Positions 8,887 through 17,420 are shown, counted from the first letter of the stretch. The stretch is 64,000 nucleotides of DNA from Nibrella saemangeumensis (GCF_039541915.1 NZ_BAABHD010000082.1:62001-126000); one strand, 5' to 3'. The notes: generated by a model not told the origin, from the sequence alone. Translations and numbers: made by a program.

Positions 8887-9198
8887 ATGAGCAAAACCAG
8901 ACGAACTTTCACCCCCGAGGACCGCTATTCTATAGTTCAGGAGTCCCTGCGCGACGGTCACTCCGAGACTTGCCGCAAGTACAACTTATCGCCTTCCGTT
9001 TTGCGAAAATGGCGAAACCGCTATTTGAACAAGGGTAAGGAAGGCTTGCGGGATTCCTATCCCCGAGTCGATCCTCAGCTTCGAGCCTTGGAAGAGGAAA
9101 ATGAACGTCTAAAACGGATCATCGCCAAACAAGCCCTGGAAATAGAGGTCAAAAGCGAACTGCTAAAAAAAACTCCTATCGGACTCAGGAAAAGCTGA
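8887..9198 (+). CDS. IS3-family OrfA (helix-turn-helix DNA-binding subunit)
   Basis: A 103-aa protein with an N-terminal transposase_8-type helix-turn-helix (TFTPEDRYSIVQESLRDG, then LSPSVLRKWRNRYL) and a leucine-zipper-like C-terminus (ALEEENERLKRIIAKQAL). In IS3 elements it binds the terminal repeats and on its own restrains transposition. Its stop overlaps the first ATG of orfB, and an A8 run near its 3' end offers -1 frameshifting into orfB. Confidence 0.9.
   Translation: MSKTRRTFTPEDRYSIVQESLRDGHSETCRKYNLSPSVLRKWRNRYLNKGKEGLRDSYPRVDPQLRALEEENERLKRIIAKQALEIEVKSELLKKTPIGLRKS
9165..9172 (+). promoter_or_regulatory. A8 slippery run, candidate programmed -1 frameshift site of the IS
   Basis: Eight consecutive A lie in orfA just before its stop. 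A -1 slip here enters the orfB frame with no stop codon between (KKNSYRTQEKLMM, then VKQFELRV), giving an OrfAB fusion. This is the established way IS3-family elements make active transposase; in this copy it is inferred from the sequence. Confidence 0.75.
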
Positions 9199-10088
9199 TG
9201 ATGGTGAAACAGTTTGAACTACGGGTGCCTCGGACTCAGCTCTGCCAGTGGCTTGACTTGCCCCGAAGCGTGTCATACTACCAGCCGCGCCCTGGTAAGC
9301 CAGGGGCTAAACCTAGCCAAGTGACACTTAAACAGGATGGCACTTGGGTACCTAATGAGCAGGTCGTTACCCGGATTCGGCAATGGCTGGATGAGGAGTT
9401 CAATGCCTACGGCTACGAGTATGCTACGCACGAATTGAAGAGTGAGTACATCATTAATAAAAAGAAAGTATACCGCCTTATGAGTGAGGCTAATCTATTG
9501 ATGGGCAAAGTAATCCGACCAACTGGTAAACGAGAATTTGTCCAATTTCGGCGCATCAAAGCCACCAGGCCGCTGGAATATTTATGTTGGGATATCAAGT
9601 ACGTCTGGGTGGCTGGCGAACGGCGTAATTACTACTTACTGAGCGTATTAGACGTCTACACCCGTAAAATTCTAGACTGGATTTTTCAGCCTAATATTCG
9701 CCAGATGGATTTGATCCATTTACTGCGCCGGGTGAACGGGTCACATGAATTAAAAGGCATCGTCCTACGCAATGATAATGGCAGCCAGTTCATTGCCCAT
9801 CGGGTCCGCCAGTTTTTGAAAAACTCGGAGGTCAAGCAAGAGTTTACGCATGTGGCAACCCCAGAGGAGAATTCCTACATTGAGGCATTTCACAGCATAT
9901 TGGAGCAAGTTGTGATGCAACGGCATGAGTTTGACAGCTATTATGAGGCCAAGGAAACGCTGAGACTATTTTTTACCCATTATAATTATGCAAGACGTCA
10001 CCGGTCCCGAGGTTTCATTACCCCACAGAAGAAGTGGGAACAGGCAATGGTATGCGACTCAACCGCCTTAGAAAATCTGTCCAACTAA
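9198..10088 (+). CDS. IS3-family OrfB (DDE catalytic subunit)
   Basis: A 296-aa rve-type integrase-core transposase. The triad is read as D in CWDIKYVW, D in LRNDNGSQF and E in NSYIEAFHSI. An N-terminal region with SVSYYQPRP and a HTH_21-like block (YGYEYATHELKSEY) precedes the catalytic core. It lies in the -1 frame relative to orfA, so it is probably made mainly as OrfAB through the A8 run, and its ATG overlaps the orfA stop. No internal damage. Confidence 0.95.
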   Translation: MMVKQFELRVPRTQLCQWLDLPRSVSYYQPRPGKPGAKPSQVTLKQDGTWVPNEQVVTRIRQWLDEEFNAYGYEYATHELKSEYIINKKKVYRLMSEANLLMGKVIRPTGKREFVQFRRIKATRPLEYLCWDIKYVWVAGERRNYYLLSVLDVYTRKILDWIFQPNIRQMDLIHLLRRVNGSHELKGIVLRNDNGSQFIAHRVRQFLKNSEVKQEFTHVATPEENSYIEAFHSILEQVVMQRHEFDSYYEAKETLRLFFTHYNYARRHRSRGFITPQKKWEQAMVCDSTALENLSN

Positions 10089-10261
10089 TCGGGGGCTAAG
10101 ACAATAGAATAATTACCTTAAGGTCCGTTCGCCAAGTTAACGTTCTTATCTATACAGCACGCTCCACCTGTGGTGGTGTGGCCTTGGACAGTATCCAGCA
10201 CAACCAAGGTAGCTAAATTGGGGCAGAGTCCCAATAGCAGATCCAGCACACCTATGGCCAT

Positions 10262-11053
10262 GACTTGTCACAACTCATGGCGAGAGCTCGAGTGGATCCA
10301 TCCTCCAAACACTATGAGAGGTCTCAGAAAGTCAAACAACTTCAGGCTGAAGGCCACGGCATACGGGCCATTGCCCGGCATCTGGGTGTCTCCCGAACCA
10401 CGGTTAAACGCTATTGGAACCAGACTGAATTTGTCCCACGCTAGGTAGTCAAACGCTCAAACCTGTTTCTCTATGAAGGCTATCTGCGTAAGCGGTGGCT
10501 GGAGGGTCAAACTAATGTCAAAGAGCTGCTGGTGGAGATAAAGGACTTTGGCTATAATGGGAGCTATACGATTCTGGCTAACTTTCTGTCAGCCTATCCT
10601 CGGTTAGAGGTGGTACCCTCTTTACCACCCGCCCGCAAAACCAACAGCTATAGTAGCCGCCGAATCTGTCGGCTCTTGAATAAGCCGCCCTCTGATTGGT
10701 CAGCCGATGAAGAGGCATTTTTGACTCATCTGCTGAGCGAACACGAGTCGATTCGCCAGGCACATGAATTGAGTCAGCAATTTCGGCAATTGATAAAGGA
10801 AAAATCAGCAGATGGTCTGGGCAAGTGGTGCGAAGACGCCGAGAACGTGTCTGCCTATATGGGTTTTGTCCGTGGCTTGCGCCAAGACTATGCGGCAGTC
10901 GAACAGGCTTTCGTATCGGAATGGAGTAACGGGCAGACCGAGGGCCAGGTGAACCGCTTGAAAATGCTCAAACGTCAGGGGTACGGACGAGCAGGATTTG
11001 ACCTGTTACGGCGATGGGTATTGTTCCGAAATTGCACTCCTCACCGAGAGTGA
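10262..11053 (+). pseudogene. ISL3-family transposase remnant (C-terminal half, with in-frame stop)
   Basis: In one frame the region reads a second helix-turn-helix (KQLQAEGHGIRAIARHLGVS), an in-frame TAG at 10442-10444, and then the ISL3 transposase C-terminal domain, including the family hallmark SNGQTEGQVNRLKMLKRQGY followed by GRAGFDLLRR. The N-terminal catalytic half is not recognisable and no start is present. This is a decayed insertion sequence. Its left border between 10108 and 10262 could not be defined. Confidence 0.85.
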
Positions 11054-11235
11054 ATCAGACCTTTACTCCGAAATTCTCACCGGTTGGCGAACCGGTTTAT
11101 TGGCCACCCTCAGTTGGATGGCTTTGGGACTAGAGTTAATTCTTAATCCGCAGCCGAACAACATACGAGATTTGTACAGGATGCTTCCGTTCACCCTGTC
11201 TGCTGTACCTGCACCGCCTGCAACGTTCGTCTGGT

Positions 11236-11598
11236 TTGTTGACCGAACGAATCGCCTTCCACACGTTGATGTTTAGTATGACCCTGGTGTGGTTCGTGAA
11301 TGTAGGCCTGCTTATCAACCAGCCGCTCCTGGCTACCTTCAGTTTTCCTGTCGGCCCCATGCTTTGGATAGCCGCATTGATAGCCTATGGTGTAGTAACC
11401 CTGAAAGGGCGAGTGCTGCCCAGGTATGTTGGCTGGACATTGATTTTACTGGAACCGGTATCGCTGCTCTGTGGTCTGGCCTTATCCACGGTAGCTCCAC
11501 TGGCCGACCGGGGCGCTTATAGTGCCGGCGTAGAGAAGGGCCTGGCCTTGCTATTGATAGCCTGGGGGGTACGATCACTCCCCCGACGCATAAACTAG
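11236..11598 (+). pseudogene. fragment of a membrane protein of unknown family
   Basis: A frame of about 120 codons with three to four hydrophobic segments (LVWFVNVGLLINQPLLATF, MLWIAALIAYGVV, LILLEPVSLLCGLALS, GLALLLIAWGV). There is no ATG at a natural N-terminus: the frame continues upstream without a start through LLYLHRLQRSSG into sequence bordering the ISL3 remnant. It probably represents the C-terminal end of a gene truncated by the neighbouring mobile elements. No family is recognised. Confidence 0.45.
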
Positions 11599-11815
11599 AT
11601 CTTTTCTGTCCGGTGATGGTCAGCGAGTCGCTGTCATTACTGGGCATCTCAAATACAAAAGACTGGCAACGCCCGGTTTGCCAGATTAAAATATCTGTTC
11701 TGGCAATTAAACGGTAGCTTCGTTTTGATCTGACTTTTACAGGTTCAACAAAAATATCTTACCTCACTGTAACATTTTGTGAATAGCAACGACTAATCCG
11801 GAAAACCTGGCAAGA

Positions 11816-12313
11816 GTGACAGACCTGAACACCCAAAAAGAATTTGAACAGCAGATACACCAGTATGGAGCGCTGATCCACAACGTATGCAGGATCTATG
11901 CCGCGACTGAAGCTGATCGCCAGGACCTCTACCAGGAGATCGTCATTCAGCTCTGGCACTCATTCGGCAGATTCAAAGGGCAAGCCAAGTTCAGCACCTG
12001 GCTCTACCGGGTGGCCATTAACACCGCCATCACTGGTCTGCGCAGGCAAAAAAAAGGATTCATCCGCTCCTATGAACCGGAGGGTCTCCCTACTCAGGTA
12101 ACTGAGGAGAAAAGCACCGACGAAGAGCAATGGCAACAACTCTATCAAGCCATTAGTCAGCTCAACGAAATTGAAAAAGCCATTGTGATGCTGTACCTGG
12201 AAGACCGCAGCTATGAAGAAATGGAAGACATCGTAGGCATTTCACAAGGGAATCTGCGCGTGAAGATGACTCGCATCAAAGACAAATTACGACAGTTGGT
12301 AAAACAGACATAA
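11816..12313 (+). CDS. RNA polymerase sigma-70 family factor (ECF type)
   Basis: A 165-aa group 4 sigma factor. Region 2 is visible around residues 20-90 (DRQDLYQEIVIQLWHSF, then KFSTWLYRVAINTAI, the -10 recognition helix), and region 4 in the C-terminal third (IVMLYLEDRSYEEMEDIVGI, then VKMTRIKDKLRQ). The start is a GTG at 11816. It is followed after 2 nt by a membrane protein likely to be its anti-sigma factor and then by a CPBP protease gene, suggesting an envelope-responsive regulon. Confidence 0.92.
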   Translation: MTDLNTQKEFEQQIHQYGALIHNVCRIYAATEADRQDLYQEIVIQLWHSFGRFKGQAKFSTWLYRVAINTAITGLRRQKKGFIRSYEPEGLPTQVTEEKSTDEEQWQQLYQAISQLNEIEKAIVMLYLEDRSYEEMEDIVGISQGNLRVKMTRIKDKLRQLVKQT

Positions 12314-12315
12314 CC

Positions 12316-12912
12316 ATGGAGCTGGATGATTTAAAACAAGCGTGGAACCAGGCAAATCAACAACCCCTAAAAACACCCGACATTATGAACCTGATTCACC
12401 ACAAGAGCAAAGGCCCAATTGCCTCGCTGAAAACCGCGTTCCGTAAACAGATGCTGGCTGTTGGGGCACTGATGGCCGCCGTCATAGCAACGCAAGCCCA
12501 AAACGTGAGCAGTGTTTCGTCTCACCTGCTGTTCTGGACTTACATGGGTTTCTGTCTTGGTCTGCTGATTATGCTGTATTTGAACTACAGGCTCACGCAC
12601 CAGATGGAAAGCATGGATACCAGGGTAAAGGATAACCTGGAGCAACACGTAATCATGCTGGAGCAACGCCTAAAGTGGCAAAACATCGGAGCTAGGCTGG
12701 TTATTGTATTTTTTATCCTGCTGTTGGAGGTGATTCCTTACTACCAGTCTATGCGGATGCTGGATACCTGGCATGGCTTATCGCCTGTAGTGAGGTTCTC
12801 CTCCTATGCGGCTTACCTGGTGTTTCAATACTTTCTCAGCCGGACAGTAGCCAAGAACAAGTTTGGTAAACACCTTGATCGTTTAAAGCACCTGCTAAAC
12901 GAATTAAGGTAA
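12316..12912 (+). CDS. membrane protein, putative anti-sigma factor
   Basis: A 198-aa protein with a short cytoplasmic N-terminus (MELDDLKQAWNQANQQP) of the kind seen in Bacteroidota proteins encoded directly behind ECF sigma factors. It has about four membrane segments (near 45-65, 75-95, 125-145, 155-178) separated by a charged stretch QMESMDTRVKDNLEQHV. It starts 2 nt after the sigma stop, so the two are translationally coupled. No zinc-finger anti-sigma motif is seen; the anti-sigma role is inferred from position and topology only. Confidence 0.6.
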   Translation: MELDDLKQAWNQANQQPLKTPDIMNLIHHKSKGPIASLKTAFRKQMLAVGALMAAVIATQAQNVSSVSSHLLFWTYMGFCLGLLIMLYLNYRLTHQMESMDTRVKDNLEQHVIMLEQRLKWQNIGARLVIVFFILLLEVIPYYQSMRMLDTWHGLSPVVRFSSYAAYLVFQYFLSRTVAKNKFGKHLDRLKHLLNELR

Positions 12913-12951
12913 ACTGAAAAGTTAATGTGTCTTTCCCATAACCAAAGCAGC

Positions 12952-13515
12952 ATGAATTCAGAAACCCAACAAGCGCTTTTTCGAACAATACCCTTTTTCT
13001 TGTTGATCATGGGGGTAGCCTTAGGCGTCAGGCTGACTAAATTAAAACCAACTGACCTCTATATCCACCGCCCAACTTCGTTCAAATTACTGCTGGTTTG
13101 GTGTTTTGCGTTTCTGGTGTACATCTTCATCACCGAAGTTGTGCTATACAGGCTAGGCTTGTTGGGTAGTAACCCCTGGATGGACTCTTTTTGGCCTTCA
13201 CTGATCAAACTTGTTGGCATGGTCGTTTTAGCGCCTATCGCAGAAGAACTGTTTTTCCGGGGAGTACTGCTGTCACGACTACGGCATTGGCAGGTAAATA
13301 AACACCTGGCTATTCTCATCCAGGCTTCCATTTTTGTGCTGTTTCACTCAGCTGCTTTTTCAATGTCCTGGCAAGCGAGTATAGGGAAAGTGCAAATCTT
13401 TACGGATGCCGTACTTTTTGGCTATGCGCTGTACGTCACCCAATCCATTTATACACCCATGGTGATGCATGCCACAGGCAACGCCATAGCAGCTCTTGAA
13501 CAGTTCATATTGTAG
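12952..13515 (+). CDS. CPBP-family intramembrane glutamic protease
   Basis: A 187-aa polytopic protein of the Abi/CAAX-like (PF02517) family. The diagnostic motifs are present: EELFFRG (Glu pair at residues 98-99 from this start), FxxxH as FVLFHSA, and a C-terminal HATGNA. These residues build the glutamate-dependent active site inside the membrane. A second ATG at 12925 would add nine residues; the downstream one is preferred because it directly precedes the hydrophobic region. It follows the sigma/anti-sigma pair by 39 nt and probably shares its transcript. Confidence 0.88.
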   Translation: MNSETQQALFRTIPFFLLIMGVALGVRLTKLKPTDLYIHRPTSFKLLLVWCFAFLVYIFITEVVLYRLGLLGSNPWMDSFWPSLIKLVGMVVLAPIAEELFFRGVLLSRLRHWQVNKHLAILIQASIFVLFHSAAFSMSWQASIGKVQIFTDAVLFGYALYVTQSIYTPMVMHATGNAIAALEQFIL

Positions 13516-13826
13516 AATGGAATAGCCAATCAACTGGCATATCGACCTAATCCATATAAAAAATAGTTGACTTCCGATAGCGAAAGGTAATCCTGACTTT
13601 TAACGCAACCTGAACGTGTTCTCACCAATAGCGCCTGAAGACGATTTGATCTTTTGTCTCAATTAATCGGGACGTTTTCAGTTCCTGAAAAAAGCGTTAT
13701 TTTTGACCACGTGCCTCCCTACCCTGAAGCCATACCGGTTGATCGGCCAGTCCCCTCCGTGAGCTACAGCAAAGGGCAGTTTGTTATTGTCTTAGCCATA
13801 CTCGAACCCTTCACCCAACCCTGGGC
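13516..13826. other. 311-nt gap without recognisable gene
   Basis: No convincing reading frame, RNA or repeat. It separates the CPBP gene from the LytS-type kinase, both on the plus strand, and presumably holds the kinase promoter, but no clear TTG-N20-TAnnTTTG pair was found. Confidence 0.4.
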
Positions 13827-15167
13827 ATGACTCCCGATAACCTGCGCCTGTTGTTCACGGGTTCCGTTTGGGCCTTATTTCTGCTTAATGCCGTGCAATG
13901 GGGGCTGTACCGGCAGCGTATCTACGGCCTGTTCACCTTGCACACATTCAGCTGGCTGAGCAACCTCTTCCTGTATGACAGCGTCATAACCTTGCCCGCA
14001 TCGACGAGTACCTTGCTCATGAATCTGAGTATGGGCTTTTTCAAACTCAATTTCCTCGAATTAGTGCTAGTGTTGTTCACCCAGCCGGGCAGTACCTCCC
14101 GGCACTGGACCCGGGTCGCGCAGGCGCTGGTGGCAGCCTACGTGTTCGGGGGATGGATCGTGTGGCAACCCACCGACCCAAACACCGTGTATGAGGTGTT
14201 GACGCATCTTTTCCGCATAGTAGCGGTGCTCATCAACCTAGGTGCTATTTGGCTGGCTGCCCATCGCCGAGACCCGGTAGCCCGCCTATTTCTGGTCGGA
14301 TCTGCCTTCATGACGCTCAGGGGCTTTTTGTCGCTGGCCCTTTTTTCAGGGCCAAAATGGCCCTGGGCCACCCAGGACGTGTACGCGTCGGCGAACCTGG
14401 TGATTCAGGGCATGCTGATGGCAGAATTGCTTTGCTTTTCGCTTTGCCTGACCTTCCTACGACGGCTTCAGGAGGTAGCCCAGGCCCGGCAGCAGGCCGT
14501 AACGGAGCAGGAACTGGTGGGCGAACGCGAGCAGCGCCGGCGGGAAAGCCTGGAAGCGGAACTGGCGGTACAGCGGCTGGAACAAGAGAAAATGGCCGTG
14601 CAACTCCGGGCCCTGCAGGGTCAGGTCAATCCGCACTTTCTGTTCAACTCGCTCAACACCCTGTCTGCCCTGATTGACGAAAGTCCCCGGCAGGCGGGCG
14701 AGTTCGTGGATGAACTCAGCAGCGTGTACCGCTATCTGCTGCGGGCCAACGATAACCCCCTGACCACGCTGCGCCATGAACTGGACTTCATTCGCTCCTA
14801 CTATCACCTGCTACAGACTCGTCATGGCACGGGCATCGACTTGCGCATCGCGGTAGATGACCAGAACCTCGACACGCAATTACCTCCGCTTACCTTGCAG
14901 CTGTTAGTCGAGAATGCCGTCAAGCACAACGTGGTGCTGCCTGATCAGCCCCTGGTTATAACGATCACAACGAATCCGAACGGGCAGTTGGTGGTCCAGA
15001 ATAATCTTCAGCGCAAAGCCTCGCGAGTTCTCAGTAACGGAGTCGGTTTGAGCAACATCCTGACCCAGTACCGAATGCTGGGACAGGGCCTGCCCACAGT
15101 ACAAGATGGAAGCGGGCAGTTTGTGGTGATCCTGCCGCTGGTCCGTGAACCAGAATCCGCCGGGTAA
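13827..15167 (+). CDS. LytS/YehU-type sensor histidine kinase, orphan
   Basis: A 446-aa kinase. Residues 1-210 contain about seven hydrophobic helices, then a long charged coiled coil (about 212-262, rich in E, R and Q), then the His_kinase domain (PF06580) with QGQVNPHFLFNSLNTLSAL, where H270 is the predicted phosphorylation site. An HATPase_c domain with VENAVKH and the G-box GVGLSNI ends the protein. Such kinases normally pair with a LytTR regulator in the same operon. Here the next gene is convergent and no regulator adjoins, so the partner is encoded elsewhere or is the LytTR protein at 38349. Confidence 0.92.
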   Translation: MTPDNLRLLFTGSVWALFLLNAVQWGLYRQRIYGLFTLHTFSWLSNLFLYDSVITLPASTSTLLMNLSMGFFKLNFLELVLVLFTQPGSTSRHWTRVAQALVAAYVFGGWIVWQPTDPNTVYEVLTHLFRIVAVLINLGAIWLAAHRRDPVARLFLVGSAFMTLRGFLSLALFSGPKWPWATQDVYASANLVIQGMLMAELLCFSLCLTFLRRLQEVAQARQQAVTEQELVGEREQRRRESLEAELAVQRLEQEKMAVQLRALQGQVNPHFLFNSLNTLSALIDESPRQAGEFVDELSSVYRYLLRANDNPLTTLRHELDFIRSYYHLLQTRHGTGIDLRIAVDDQNLDTQLPPLTLQLLVENAVKHNVVLPDQPLVITITTNPNGQLVVQNNLQRKASRVLSNGVGLSNILTQYRMLGQGLPTVQDGSGQFVVILPLVREPESAG

Positions 15168-15182
15168 ACGAATTCAATATCG

Positions 15183-16265
15183 TTACCTATATATATCGAG
15201 GCTCACTGCCATGAGCGTAGGGAAAGTCCAGGCAAAGTGATGCGTCGGGTAAATGAGTGGGCGGCTTGCCTGGACATACGTTCCATATTCCTTATCCCGG
15301 TAAATACCCGACATGGCTTCCAGCAAATTCCCCGGCCAACTTTGGGCAGACCCTTTATTAGGATTAGGAAACCACTTCCATTCTGAGGGATGCAGGCTAT
15401 AATAATGTAAATAATCCAACGCTGTTTTTATAGATCGGCCGTCCTGCGAGTAGGTAAAAAGATTTTCTCCTGTCGCATTAAAGATCACCCAGGAAGCGGC
15501 CGTTATTGGGGCCAGCGAAAAGTACGTATACCAGATTCCGTTTGCCTTTCGCTTTGTTTCTTCAGGCATGCTGCCATCCGGCGCAATTTTATGGAACAAG
15601 TCACTTTTTATCAAACGTGTGTTTTCTGCGATTTCTTGTTCATCATTCAAAAATTGGGCGCACAACGCCGAGCCGAACCGTCCCCAGTCGGCCCAGTTAT
15701 TGGAACGGTTACGAATTTCGTTGCAGGCTTTGCGGTACACAGTTTCCACCCAGCGATCAAACTGCTTTTTATCGGCTTCTGTCCAGCCCTGGTAACCATA
15801 CAGCAGCTCTGCGGCCATTAGCATACCAGAACCTGCATACGCCATGACTAGACTACCATCGGCATCCGAATAGAGTGTGTTGGTTGCACCCCAGGCGTTG
15901 AGAATTTCCAGCGATTTATCCGCATATTTCAGCTCTCCGCTCAACTGCCAGGCTAATGCGCAGGCATACGCATCAAAAGCGTTCGTATTAAGGCTCTTTG
16001 AATTTTTTCGATGCATAACCGCATCGACATAATAACCCGGCACACTGAAATCGGCAAGGGCCTCAATAGGGTGGTACCAGGCCGAGTCGGCATAGACTAT
16101 TAATTGCCGGTAGGCGTCCCAGTACGGCTGTTTCTTTGCCTTGACCTGCTTTCTTACAAAATCCAGCTGCTGCTGAGGGTGCATACCGCCCGGATGGTCA
16201 TAGGCGACGCAAGACCCTATTTTGAAAAGAAGTAAGGCTATCAGAACGTATTTTTTAAAAGCCAT
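15183..16265 (-). CDS. secreted alginate-lyase-domain protein
   Basis: A 360-aa exported protein with signal peptide MAFKKYVLIALLLFKIGSC. The all-alpha body matches the alginate lyase family (PF05426), with NRSNNWADWGRFGSALCA carrying the Asn-Asn-Trp pattern and an ETKRKANGIWYTYFSL segment with conserved Arg and Tyr. Known members cleave uronate polymers by beta-elimination; exact substrate is uncertain because PF05426 covers several specificities. The lipobox is not clear-cut (IGSCVAY), so it may be a lipoprotein. It is convergent with the kinase gene (15-nt gap) and has no Sus neighbours. Confidence 0.75.
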   Translation of the reverse strand: MAFKKYVLIALLLFKIGSCVAYDHPGGMHPQQQLDFVRKQVKAKKQPYWDAYRQLIVYADSAWYHPIEALADFSVPGYYVDAVMHRKNSKSLNTNAFDAYACALAWQLSGELKYADKSLEILNAWGATNTLYSDADGSLVMAYAGSGMLMAAELLYGYQGWTEADKKQFDRWVETVYRKACNEIRNRSNNWADWGRFGSALCAQFLNDEQEIAENTRLIKSDLFHKIAPDGSMPEETKRKANGIWYTYFSLAPITAASWVIFNATGENLFTYSQDGRSIKTALDYLHYYSLHPSEWKWFPNPNKGSAQSWPGNLLEAMSGIYRDKEYGTYVQASRPLIYPTHHFAWTFPTLMAVSLDIYR

Positions 16266-16501
16266 AGCACCAGGGTTTCGAAGTAAAGACAGAACGGCTA
16301 ACCTGTACCATTCTTAAATCGTTGAAGAACTGTAAAGTATGCAGTTATAGAAGGGTGGAGAAAAAAAATCTACTTGTGCGGTGCGATTTAATACCTTTAC
16401 TTATGAACACCAACCAGGGTTGATATGAATGTCAGACCAGTGCTTTACCAAATATGGGTAGTTTTGCAGTTTCGTACGGCGACGGCCGACCGTAAAATCC
16501 G

Positions 16502-16869
16502 TCACTTGAGACCATTTCCCTTGTTTCGTGGCCGAACCAGCGGAAAATTCAGCAACGCTTTCAGGTCAAACTGGACCGGTGGTATCGTTTCGTCCGAAAA
16601 GTCATACTCACCAACCAGATTGATGTGATGCCAGGTGTGCGTCGAAGATTTCAGAATCGTCCGCAACAATTCTTCGTGTGTTCCAAAGTCGTTTTACACT
16701 GTCGTAGCTTTTCCGACAGATACAGCAGGTTGTAGTAATTAATCACATTCATAATCAATGTCCGACAGCCAGCGGCAATTTGGTGTTCCTGATCGGTGGG
16801 CCAGTCAAACGAACTATCATTGCCCATTGTGACGGCACTCCCAAACTTGTTGCCGTGTTCATCCAGAGA
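16502..16869 (-). pseudogene. Tn3-family transposase C-terminal remnant, frameshifted
   Basis: On the minus strand from 16869 one frame reads SSLDEHGNKFG, then TDQEHQIAAGCRTLIMNVIN and YYNLLYLSEKL. It then shifts (about 16690-16710) to EELLRTILKSSTHTWHHINL and GEYDFSDETIPPVQFDLKAL, stopping at 16502-16504. These blocks match the end of Tn3-family TnpA (the region with Y/WN-LYL and WRHINxxGEYDF). All the rest of the transposon is missing, so it is a relic. It ends exactly where an AT-rich block begins. Confidence 0.8.
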
Positions 16870-17240
16870 TGATAATAAAAAACAATCCTATTGTAGATTT
16901 TACTGCAAATGTTCTACTTGAAATTAAGAACGATTTTTTCGAGTTATTAATTATTGCTAAATCTCTCGAGAGGTACAATTTCTTACACTTTTTAAATATT
17001 GCAATCTTAAATTATAGAAAGTGTACTTTTAATTATTGGCTTTGTTGTGCTAAAGTAGTCTTAATATAAAAGAATTCGAATTTGCTCAAATTTCACACAT
17101 GAGTATTAAATTATTGAGTATCTATACGGGTTATTGGAACAGCTTTATAACTTCCTTGGTCAAGAAAACTGCTTTAATGAAACTTTACCCAATTTAGGCG
17201 TTAGGTAAAGTTTCCATCCTATTTGCAGCCTAACCAGTAA
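16870..17240. other. AT-rich island beside the Tn3 relic
   Basis: About 370 nt of strikingly AT-rich DNA between the transposase remnant and the tRNA-Ser terminator. A 66-codon frame (16869-17069, plus strand, MIIKNNPIVDFTANVLLE, then IKNDFFELLIIAKSLE) starts right at the border and uses AT-rich codons unlike the rest of the window. It could be a truncated foreign gene or chance. Nothing else is recognised in the stretch, and 16266-16501 also holds no recognisable gene. Confidence 0.5.
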
Positions 17241-17247
17241 AACAAAC

Positions 17248-17273
17248 AAACCCGCTGAAATTTCAGCGGGTTT
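17248..17273 (-). terminator. intrinsic terminator of tRNA-Ser
   Basis: A perfect 26-bp palindrome (arms 17248-17260 and 17261-17273, stem AAACCCGCTGAAA) lies 13 nt beyond the 3' end of the tRNA. On the minus strand it is followed by TTTGTTTGTTTT, a U-rich tract. Confidence 0.85.
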
Positions 17274-17285
17274 GAAACATTCATG

Positions 17286-17370
17286 CAGAGGGAGAGGGAT
17301 TCGAACCCCCGGACCTGTTACAGTCAACAGTTTTCAAGACTGCCGCGATCGACCACTCCGCCATCCCTCT
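17286..17370 (-). tRNA. tRNA-Ser (anticodon TGA)
   Basis: The minus strand folds into a type II tRNA of 85 nt. The acceptor pairs AGAGGGA with TCCCTCT, with discriminator G. The anticodon loop CTTGAAA gives anticodon TGA, read as serine. There is a variable arm and a T-arm GGGGGTTCGAATCCCCC. The CCA end is not encoded. A strong promoter lies just upstream and a perfect hairpin terminator just downstream, so it is an independent unit. Confidence 0.95.
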
Positions 17371-17389
17371 ATGGTCATTAAATGTGATG

Positions 17390-17420
17390 CAAAGGTAGTA
17401 TAGTTTTTGACATTTGTCAA
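17390..17420 (-). promoter_or_regulatory. sigma-A type Bacteroidota promoter of tRNA-Ser
   Basis: Minus strand: TTG (17418-17420), a 20-nt spacer, then TACCTTTG (17390-17397), a perfect match to the Bacteroidota -33/-7 consensus (TTG, TAnnTTTG). It predicts a transcript start about 12-15 nt before the mature tRNA end. Confidence 0.8.

Larger units (their letters stand above)
8820..10103 (+). mobile_element. complete IS3-family insertion sequence with 4-bp target duplication
   Basis: 1284 bp. The left end TGTCTTAGCCCCC (8820-8832) and the complement of the right end (10091-10103) are identical for 13 bp, and the repeat continues imperfectly through a shared GTTGGACA block. Both ends are flanked by ATAG (8816-8819 and 10104-10107), a target-site duplication of the size IS3-family elements make. 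Two reading frames, orfA and orfB, are both intact and joined by a plausible frameshift signal. The insertion looks recent. Confidence 0.95.

Noticed and set aside
10170..10448. 92-codon frame over the ISL3 remnant
   Set aside because: It is a different frame from the transposase remnant that explains this DNA and has no protein-like features.
17286..17370. tRNA-Ser as an attachment site of an integrated island
   Set aside because: No second copy of the tRNA 3' end and no integrase was found in the window.
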